From Baffinella frigidus (Eukaryota > Cryptophyceae > Cryptomonadales > Baffinellaceae), in the NCBI GenBank assembly GCA_026770585.1, contig MU647385.1:88167-100064 (forward strand): a stretch of 11,898 nt of DNA, given 5' to 3'. Positions 10,801-11,898 of this stretch are shown one piece after another; position 1 is the first letter of the stretch; each line of letters begins with the position of its first letter. The notes below the pieces were generated by a model. The model saw only the letters and a list, made by a program, of their open reading frames with translations. It did not search any database and was not told the DNA's origin. Position numbers and translations under genes: made by a program.

Positions 10801-11338
10801 GAGTGTTCAAGTTCAATACGACTTGGCGACGAAAATTGCTATACAAATATTTTACTATCACGTGTGCACCAAATGTGTAGCAATGTTCGTTGCCAAATCG
10901 TATCCAACTTGAATACTCGACGCGATTAGATCTGCCCCGCATCGACACAGGCTAGCTCTGTCCCACTTCGATTTCGTCTCCTCATCAATTCGCCCACCAA
11001 GACATTTATCAGGTGGTTTTTGACACCCCCCCATGAAATTTACCTGAGAAATTTCGTGGGGGGCGAATTGATGAGGAGACGAAATCGAAGTAGGACAGAG
11101 CTAGACTGTCATGCACTCAGCCGCCCAGGCTCTCTGCCCTCTCCTCAACCTGAATCGAGGTCAACACCGCATGCCAACGTACCCTGAAATCGTTCTCTGA
11201 CTGGCTTGTCTCTTACTGGCTTGTCTCCGACTGGTGTGTCTCTGACTGGCTTATCTCTGACTGGCTTATCTGGTGCGCAGAGTCATGTGGACGTGTCCTT
11301 CGGGAACCCTCTTGCGCACACCCAGACCAACGTCCTCG
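4673..11338 (+). CDS. dTDP/UDP-glucose 4,6-dehydratase-like gene (RmlB/RHM family), 5' part, five exons, incomplete at right edge
   Basis: Joining exons 4673-4836, 6108-6167, 8918-9004, 10619-10700 and 11281-11338 gives one open frame of 150 codons plus one base. Residues 1-42 are a Gly/Asn-rich low-complexity leader. The Rossmann fold starts at E43 ([13 protein letters not shown]). It shows GxxGxxG at G54, G57 and G60 (TGGCGFIGSH), an acidic D80 after strand 2 ([13 protein letters not shown]), a conserved GDV at 105-107, [10 protein letters not shown] at about 122-131 and SHVDVSFGN at 132-140. This order is that of dTDP-glucose 4,6-dehydratase and the N-terminal domain of plant UDP-rhamnose synthase, which remove water from NDP-glucose to give the 4-keto-6-deoxy sugar, the first step to rhamnose; plant RHM is cytosolic. 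No signal peptide is seen. The TxxxYxxxK catalytic region and the rest lie beyond the window. Intron phases are 2, 2, 2, 0 and 1. The family is clear. Whether the substrate is UDP- or dTDP-glucose, and whether epimerase/reductase domains follow, cannot be told. Confidence 0.85.
5288..5380. repeat. Segment shared with the intron 2 element at 7351-7436
   Basis: AAGTGAATCTAC and TTGGCGTCCTCATAACCTTG followed by CGT occur here and at 7370-7404. This suggests a diverged or partial copy of the same small TIR element. A GGTATCGATACC palindrome lies at about 5369-5380. Confidence 0.65.
5387..5630. mobile_element. TIR element of 244 bp carrying a nested arm of the GTATAC family
   Basis: The left end 5387-5415 (GATCTCCGCAAAATTATTTA then TTAATCGCT) mirrors the right end 5601-5630 (AAGCAATTAATAAATACTTT then GACGGAGATT). 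Within it, 5440-5480 is identical to 2947-2987. There is no open frame of note, so it is non-autonomous. Confidence 0.8.
5637..5781. mobile_element. MITE-like element with CGAGGCCATGCAATT ends (copy 1)
   Basis: Left end 5637-5658 (CGAGGCCATGCAATTCAAAC then CG) and right end 5760-5781 (CGGTTCAAATTGCATGGCCT then CG) are inverted repeats. An inner pair GCTATCTT/AAGATAGC matches the copy at 1490-1612. The element begins only six bases after the preceding TIR element. Confidence 0.88.
5804..5958. mobile_element. TIR element with (C/T)AGCTCTGCCT ends
   Basis: CAGCTCTGCCTC with a GATCTGGGC stretch near 5806-5838 mirrors GCCCAGATT with AGGCAGAGCTAG near 5930-5957. The terminal CTAGCTCTG is shared with the elements around 7591-8090 and 10952-11104, so they are probably relatives. 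Confidence 0.7.
5961..6063. repeat. Degenerate GGGTTTCGGGTTCC array
   Basis: About 100 bp of G-rich units (GGGTTTCG, GGGTTCC, GGGCTCC) ends about 45 bp before exon 2. The complementary C-rich array lies just after exon 2 at 6478-6561, so exon 2 sits between inverted telomere-variant-like repeats. Confidence 0.85.
6108..6167 (+). CDS. Exon 2: glycine-rich NAD loop and helix A
   Basis: This 60-bp exon follows acceptor GTGACAG and reads [19 protein letters not shown], the cofactor-binding loop and first helix of the extended SDR fold. It ends in 'AA' of a lysine codon with donor GTGAAT (phase 2). Unspliced, the next codon would be TGA, so splicing is needed. A degenerate copy of its 3' half lies about 300 bp downstream. 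Confidence 0.85.
6196..6391. mobile_element. TIR element, about 196 bp
   Basis: The left arm from CTACTGCTGGAAAGCCCCAG (6196) on through GGAAGTGTCAAAA mirrors the right arm ending TTTTGAGACTTCCTCTGTGG then CTTTGCAGTAGTA (6391). About 40 bp pair with several mismatches. An inner CCAAAATT..AATTTTGG pair (6306-6342) is present. No coding capacity. Confidence 0.78.
6422..6468 (+). pseudogene. Partial copy of exon 2 (3' half plus donor)
   Basis: CTTGTCGCTACCTACCCCCA then GTACAAGTGA matches exon 2 and its donor (CTCGTCGCTACCTACCCCCA then CTACAAGTGA) with two changes. Upstream, CTCAACCAACCAC has a 4-bp insertion relative to CTCAACCAC, which breaks the frame. No usable acceptor is evident. Confidence 0.85.
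6478..6561. repeat. Degenerate CCCGAAACC array
   Basis: Repeated CCCGAAAC, CCTGACAC and ACTCGAAAC units, the reverse complement type of the array before exon 2. A similar CCCGAAACCCGAATCC array is at 10713-10755. Confidence 0.85.
6606..7140. repeat. Pyrimidine-rich minisatellite (CTCCTRAYGCAAACCTCC units)
   Basis: More than ten degenerate units of about 25-35 bp: TCTCTCTTCTCCTGATGCAA then ACCTCCC, with variants CCTAATGCAAACC, CCTTGACGCAACC and CCTAACGCAAGCC. A longer diverged direct repeat of about 50 bp links 6606-6660 and 6724-6772 (ATCCACCTMCACCCA, CTCGCT). Units of the same kind recur at 7500-7580, 7780-7840 and 8105-8320. Open frames across it are repeat artefacts. Confidence 0.85.
7151..7301. 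mobile_element. TIR element, 151 bp, CATCCGGGAACATGTT ends
   Basis: Left arm 7151-7182 (CATCCGGGAACATGTTGAAT then TCAAAAGAAAAT) mirrors right arm 7270-7301 with two or three differences. The centre is AT-rich. It ends immediately before a GCTCGCAG that starts an exon 3 copy. Confidence 0.92.
7302..7480 (+). pseudogene. Exon 3 copy A, split by an 86-bp TIR element
   Basis: CTCGCAG at 7304-7310 is followed by a degraded start, then GACATCGTGGACACACGCGC (7324-7343), as in exon 3. At 7351 an 86-bp element intervenes. At about 7455-7480 the exon resumes as CTCCCTCCGAAACGTCGCCG then CATC, which would read SLRNVAAS. It lacks the exon end and a donor, and the frame is broken. Confidence 0.75.
7351..7436. 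mobile_element. Small TIR element, 86 bp, inside exon 3 copy A
   Basis: Left arm 7351-7371 (TGTGGGTATCTAGGCTCTAA then G) and right arm 7416-7436 are inverted repeats, 20 of 21. The centre (TTGGCGTCCTCATAACCTTG) is shared with 5320-5345. Confidence 0.9.
7591..7753. mobile_element. Element with GGACAGAGCTAG end and internal GCGAATT pair
   Basis: CTAGCTCTTCCCCAG opens it (7591) and GTGGGACAGAGCTAG closes it (about 7753). ATTCGCCCCC (7626) mirrors GGGGCGAAT (about 7699-7708). The 17-bp sequence GATTTGGGCTCACCATC flanks this core as a direct repeat (7608-7624 and 7715-7731), so an inner element may have inserted with a duplication. The TCAAAATTTACC core recurs at 8021 and, diverged, near 11022-11045. 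Confidence 0.7.
7842..7937. mobile_element. TIR element with TAAGTGGCCAG ends (copy 1)
   Basis: TAAGTGGCCAGTAGGCTCA at the left mirrors TTGGCCACTTAA at the right. CACACCCTACCGTAGGG and CCTAGGACCT inside match the second copy at 9064-9164. GGGTCTTTTAAGACCC (about 7907-7922) is an internal hairpin. Confidence 0.75.
7938..8122 (+). pseudogene. Exon 3 copies B and C around an inserted element
   Basis: ACAACGCTCGCTCGCAG (7938-7954) is the exon 3 acceptor region. It is followed by ATTCGTTGACCTAAACATCG then TGGACACATGC (to 7985). An insertion fills 7986-8090. Then ATCGTGGACACACGCGCCTC (8091-8110) repeats and carries on the exon. The 15 bases at 7971-7985 and 8091-8105 agree at 14 positions, so they flank the insert as direct repeats. 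No intact frame or donor remains. Confidence 0.78.
7986..8090. mobile_element. Inserted element with GGACAGAGCTAG end, inside exon 3 copy
   Basis: The insert contains GAAATTTCAC/GTGAATTTC and TTTGAAATTTC inverted segments, GGGGGGG runs and the right end TTGAACTGGGACAGAGCTAG. It is related to the elements at 7591-7753 and 10952-11104, and is flanked by the 15-bp direct repeat of exon 3 sequence. Confidence 0.65.
8194..8234 (+). pseudogene. Exon 3 copy D (acceptor and first 24 bases)
   Basis: CACAACGCTCGCTCGCAG then TTTGGTGAACCTAGGCGTAT matches the exon 3 acceptor and start (CACAACGCACGCTCGCAG then GTTGGTGAACCTTGACATCG). Similarity is lost after about 8234, where pyrimidine-rich minisatellite units resume. 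Confidence 0.75.
8370..8509. mobile_element. TIR element, 140 bp, TTATCCGGGG ends
   Basis: Left arm 8370-8408 (TTATCCGGGGAAACCCATTT, TTCTTTCGTTTGATGGCAA) mirrors right arm 8471-8509 over 39 bp with a few mismatches. The AT-rich centre has a further GAATTTTGTAGTAATTTTC segment. It sits inside exon 3 copy E. Confidence 0.93.
8524..8735. mobile_element. TIR element, 212 bp, CCACTCGAGGCTA ends
   Basis: CCACTCGAGGCTAGAAGAGG then GAGTATTTTAATAGTGGGG at the left mirrors TTTTAAAATAGTCCCACTTG then TAGCCTCGAGTGG at the right. It contains the 46-bp perfect palindrome at 8592-8637. It is the second insertion in exon 3 copy E. Confidence 0.85.
8592..8637. repeat. 46-bp perfect palindrome
   Basis: GTTTGGTCACGTAGCTGGGG then GAA and its exact reverse complement, centred on GAATTC between 8614 and 8615, with no loop. 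CACGTAGCTGGGGGAATTCC is the core. Confidence 0.95.
8918..9004 (+). CDS. Exon 3: strand 2 and following helix
   Basis: This 87-bp exon after acceptor CTCGCAG completes a lysine codon and reads [20 protein letters not shown] then SAPNYHYC. It aligns with plant RHM (KIVVLDKLDYCSNLKNL, then PNFKFVKGDI). D80 is the expected acidic residue at the end of strand 2, which holds the adenosine ribose of NAD. The donor is a consensus GTAAGG (phase 2). Among the many partial copies of this exon nearby, this is the only one that is intact, open and flanked by both splice sites. Confidence 0.88.
9064..9164. mobile_element. TIR element with TCCCTTAAGTGGCCAG ends (copy 2)
   Basis: Left end 9064-9083 and right end 9145-9164 are inverted repeats, 18 of 20. 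Inside are CATACACCCTACCGTAGGGT, two CCTAGG palindromes and a GCCGGTCA..TGACCGGC hairpin (9130-9149). Same family as 7842-7937. Confidence 0.88.
9223..9274 (+). pseudogene. Exon 3 copy F (3' half), frame still open
   Basis: CCTCCGAAACGTCGCTGCAT then CCGCCTCCACGCCAAACTAC and CACTACTGCCGG matches exon 3 from its middle to its end. It would read [16 protein letters not shown]. The Arg is closer to the family's SLKN than exon 3's own SLLN. The position of the exon end reads CCGGCAAGC instead of CAGGTAAGG, so the GT donor is lost. No acceptor is seen. Confidence 0.8.
9319..9445. mobile_element. TIR element, 127 bp, GGACCAAGACAGAATCTGTCC ends
   Basis: Left end 9319-9339 mirrors right end 9425-9445 (GGACAGATTCTGGTATGGTC then C) with about 18 of 21 paired. 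The interior has GCTATCTTAGGC and GCCTAAAATAGC-like segments. Confidence 0.8.
9452..9477 (-). pseudogene. Inverted copy of the exon 4 start
   Basis: AGATTGCACACGTCGCCCCT then GCCCAA is the reverse complement of the exon 4 acceptor and start (TTGCGCAGGGGTGACGTGTG then CAATCT), 24 of 26. Read on the minus strand it gives [11 protein letters not shown] against [10 protein letters not shown] in the exon. Confidence 0.82.
9486..9600. repeat. Degenerate telomere-like repeats, G-rich strand
   Basis: Units such as GGGTTTGGGGTTAGGGTTTG and GGGGTTTAGGG at 9487-9517 and 9546-9598, interrupted by about 25 bp. They resemble TTTAGGG and face the C-rich block at 9791-9936, forming an inverted pair. Confidence 0.85.
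9608..9734 (+). pseudogene. Exon 3 copies G and H (3' half and 44-bp tandem)
   Basis: CCTCCCTCCGAAACGTCACG then GTACCCGCCTCCGCGCCGAA reads [16 protein letters not shown] up to TGCAG|GTTCCG (9608-9662), keeping a GT at the exon 3 donor position. The block 9647-9690, starting ACTACCACTACTGCAGGTTC and running through CCGAAACCATG, is repeated exactly at 9691-9734 (44 bp). This also duplicates the exon end and donor. Confidence 0.83.
9777..9836. repeat. 30-bp tandem repeat leading into telomere-like array
   Basis: ATTCACCAAAACAGTCCCTA then AACACTAAAA (9777-9806) is repeated at 9807-9836 with one change. The CCCTAAAC part merges into the C-rich array. Confidence 0.9.
9819..9936. repeat. Interstitial telomere-like repeats, C-rich strand (CCCTAAA type)
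   Basis: About 17 units of CCCTAAA, CCCTAACC and CCCCTAA. CCCTAAA/TTTAGGG is the telomere repeat of plants, many green algae and dinoflagellates. Being inside an intron, this is interstitial, not a chromosome end. Confidence 0.92.
9937..9960 (+). pseudogene. Weak direct copy of the exon 4 start
   Basis: AGGGACGAATTGTGCGATCC resembles the exon 4 start AGGGGTGACGTGTGCAATCT. It lies just outside the C-rich telomere-like block, mirroring the inverted exon 4 copy outside the G-rich block. Confidence 0.5.
10049..10066. repeat. Palindrome CCCCCGGATATCCGGGGG
   Basis: A perfect 18-bp palindrome flanked by TTT and GGAAA. The surrounding 9961-10090 has no recognised feature. Confidence 0.9.
10098..10232. 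mobile_element. TIR element, 135 bp, with GGACCAAATC ends
   Basis: Left arm 10098-10129 (CCTCCCTTTTGGACCAAATC, GTCGATTTTGGA) and right arm 10201-10232 pair at 30 of 32. Inner CCCTTGCAGGGACCCC (10152-10167) and GGGGTCTCTGCAAGGG (10174-10189) pair at 15 of 16. CCACCA/TGGTGG extends the arms outward. Related to the inverted repeat at 3974-4139. Confidence 0.92.
10257..10281 (+). pseudogene. Exon 4 fragment J
   Basis: TGGAGTCGCACCGCATTAAC matches exon 4 ATGGAGTCGCACCGCATCGAC. It ends where a TIR element begins shortly after. Confidence 0.78.
10300..10381. mobile_element. TIR element, 82 bp, CGATTTTGGTG ends
   Basis: Left arm 10300-10320 (CGATTTTGGTGCATCTTAAG then G) and right arm 10361-10381 pair at 20 of 21. 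An outer ATACGATT/AATCGTAT pair extends to about 10403. It lies between exon 4 fragments J and K. Confidence 0.9.
10446..10475 (+). pseudogene. Exon 4 fragment K
   Basis: Bases 10449-10471 (CACCTGATGGAGTCGCACCG then CAT) are identical to exon 4 at 10650-10672. Both J and K then read TAAC where exon 4 reads CGAC, so J and K are closer to each other than to the exon. Confidence 0.88.
10511..10615 (+). repeat. Seven 15-bp units (TCTGACTGGCTTGCC) abutting the intron 3 acceptor
   Basis: Seven units at exact 15-bp spacing; the last ends TTGCG and is followed directly by CAG|G, the splice acceptor. Each unit holds CTGAC, which resembles a branch-point consensus, and a short pyrimidine stretch. The open frame across it (LTGLPLTG type) is an artefact of the 15-bp period. 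Confidence 0.95.
10619..10700 (+). CDS. Exon 4: GD(V/I) strand through HFAAQ
   Basis: This 82-bp exon after acceptor TTGCGCAG completes an arginine codon (AG+G) and reads [20 protein letters not shown] then VMHFAAQ. It matches the family's KGDI...IDTIMHFAAQ segment without gaps. It ends in a complete CAG codon (phase 0). The next bases are GCACTG, so the likely donor is GC rather than GT. No GT at a suitable position would keep the HFAAQ-SHVD junction. Confidence 0.85.
10713..10755. repeat. CCCGAAA/CCCGAATC array
   Basis: Six to seven units (ACCCGAAACCCGAAACCCGA then ATCCCGAATCCCG) begin about 12 bp after the intron 4 donor. Same family as the arrays flanking exon 2. Confidence 0.9.
10801..10918. 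mobile_element. TIR element, 118 bp, GAGTGTTCAAGTT ends
   Basis: Left arm 10801-10845 (GAGTGTTCAAGTTCAATACG, ACTTGGCGACGAAAATTGCT) mirrors right arm 10874-10918 with about eight mismatches in 45. A CTCATCCGGATGAG palindrome (10790-10803) overlaps its left edge. Confidence 0.88.
10937..11138 (+). pseudogene. Exon 4 copy L (3' half), split by a TIR element
   Basis: CCGCATCGACAC (10937-10948) and, after the element, GTCATGCACTCAGCCGCCCA then GGCTCTCTGCC (11108-11138) follow exon 4 from CCGCATCGACAC through GTCATGCACTTTGCCGCACA|GGCACTGCCCC. Similarity continues past the exon end, so the source included the start of intron 4. Confidence 0.82.
10952..11104. mobile_element. TIR element, 153 bp, CTAGCTCTGTCCCAC ends, inside exon 4 copy L
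   Basis: Arms 10952-10995 (CTAGCTCTGTCCCACTTCGA, TTTCGTCTCCTCATCAATTC, GCCC) and 11061-11104 pair at 43 of 44. The centre (GACACCCCCCCATGAAATTT then ACC) is related to the elements at 7591 and 7986. The near-perfect arms suggest a young insertion. Confidence 0.94.
11196..11270 (+). repeat. Five 15-bp units (TCTGACTGGCTTRTC) before the intron 4 acceptor
   Basis: Same unit as in intron 3, more diverged, ending ten bases before the exon (TGGTGCGCAG). The bases before the array (ACCCTGAAATCGTTC) also match those before the intron 3 array (ACCCTGACATCGAATCGTTC), so the two intron 3' ends are homologous. Confidence 0.92.
11281..11338 (+). CDS. Exon 5: SHVD strand, last exon in window
   Basis: This 58-bp exon after acceptor GTGCGCAG reads [19 protein letters not shown] plus one base of the next codon. 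It matches the family's THVDNSFGNSFEFTKNNI segment. The probable donor is GTCGCG at 11339 (phase 1), which would let a glycine be completed by the next exon (family: GTHVLLE). The frame stays open past the donor, but the residues no longer resemble the family. Confidence 0.8.
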
Positions 11339-11494
11339 GTCGCGACCCCCAACCCGCGCCCTTTCGAGCAGTCTCGCCCGCATGTAGTGGAGTCTCGTCC
11401 TTGAGTCCGTGCGGTTTCAGTGTGTCTAACACGAGTCGAGTGTGTCCAACACGCGAGCACTCGTGAGTCGCGACCCTCAACCCGCGCCCTTTCG
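11339..11494 (+). repeat. Duplicated intron 5 donor region and 20-bp tandem
   Basis: The first 28 bases of intron 5 (GTCGCGACCCCCAACCCGCG then CCCTTTCG, 11339-11366) recur at 11467-11494 with one change. Between them a 20-bp tandem (AGTGTGTCTAACACGAGTCG, 11419-11458) has 17 of 20 identity. Confidence 0.9.
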
Positions 11495-11579
11495 CCTCCG
11501 CTAGGACTCATTAGCGCCAGCGCCCCCCCGGACTTGTTTATTACGCTCGCGCCTGACGTTGAGTGATCCGAACGTCTAG

Positions 11580-11898
11580 GTCATAGGGCCCTACGGTAGG
11601 GTGTATGAGCAGAGGTCCTAGGCAGGTCCTAGGCCCCTACGGTAGGACGTACGCGCAGAGGTCCTAGGCATAGCCAAACGTGTATGAGTATGCCGGGCCC
11701 ATCTCAGCATCCTCTGAACACCCTCAAAAGTGTTCAAAACGGCGACAAACACTATGAACCGATGGCAGACGCAGACCCCACAGAAGGACAGCCACGAACG
11801 AGGTTCCCTCGTGTGTTGCCCAACCTCTTGTGTTGCCGGCAGGTCCTAGGGCCCTACGGTAGGTCGTATGAGCATATGAGCAGAGGTCCTAGGCAGGT
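11580..11898. repeat. CCCTACGGTAGG and GGTCCTAGG repeats in intron 5
   Basis: GGGCCCTACGGTAGG followed by a GTATGAGC-like stretch and CAGAGGTCCTAGGCAGGT occurs at 11587-11630 and 11849-11898, with a shorter version at 11632-11665. The second copy runs off the right edge. No exon 6 is recognised in 11339-11898; 11670-11840 holds only short repeats such as GTGTTGCC. Confidence 0.85.

Larger units (their letters stand above)
10701..11280 (+). other. Intron 4 (580 bp), probable GC-AG intron
   Basis: The exon ends CAG and the intron starts GCACTG; the acceptor is GTGCGCAG. It holds a CCCGAAA array (10713-10755), two TIR elements, a split copy of the exon 4 3' half, and a five-unit 15-bp minisatellite. 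Confidence 0.72.

Noticed and set aside
10521-10802. Open frame with LTGLPLTG repeats followed by [18 protein letters not shown]
   Set aside because: The repeat part is the 15-bp intron minisatellite, open because 15 is a multiple of three. Only the part from 10619 is exon, supported by the protein family and the splice sites.

Overview
This is a piece of a eukaryotic nuclear genome. It carries the 5' part of one gene, cut into five tiny exons (58 to 164 bp) that are separated by introns of about 0.6 to 2.75 kb. When the exons are joined by eye (4673-4836, 6108-6167, 8918-9004, 10619-10700, 11281-11338), the reading frame is continuous for 150 codons plus one base. It reads as the NAD-binding half of a dTDP/UDP-glucose 4,6-dehydratase of the extended SDR family, the family of bacterial RmlB and the N-terminal domain of plant UDP-rhamnose synthase (RHM). 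The catalytic Tyr-Lys half must lie beyond the right edge.

The organism is probably a microalga or other protist. Pointers are tiny exons in large repeat-filled introns, CG-ending codons, degenerate plant-type telomere repeats (CCCTAAA/TTTAGGG), one likely GC-AG intron and AG|G acceptors. A prasinophyte green alga or a dinoflagellate would fit, but the sequence alone does not settle this.

Layout: 1-244 is a CT-rich microsatellite. 245-2360 is unassigned, with diverged direct duplications and one short inverted-repeat element. 2363-3033 holds a 0.5 kb terminal-inverted-repeat (TIR) element and a solo arm of the same family. 3034-3630 is unassigned. 3631-4616 is a cluster of hairpins and TIR elements, including a perfect 84-bp inverted repeat, that ends about 55 bp before the start codon. 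4673 to the right edge is the gene.

The introns are the unusual part. They are assembled from non-autonomous TIR (MITE-like) elements, telomere-like and pyrimidine-rich minisatellites, and many partial, degenerate copies of the gene's own exons. Copies lying upstream of an exon mainly keep its acceptor-side half; copies lying downstream keep its donor-side half. Several copies are themselves split by TIR elements. Introns 3 and 4 end in the same 15-bp minisatellite, which runs almost up to the splice acceptor. I read this as a record of introns enlarging by repeated partial exon duplication plus TIR-element insertion, related to but not the same as described introner elements. I found no tRNA, rRNA, CRISPR, bacterial operon or complete transposase gene.
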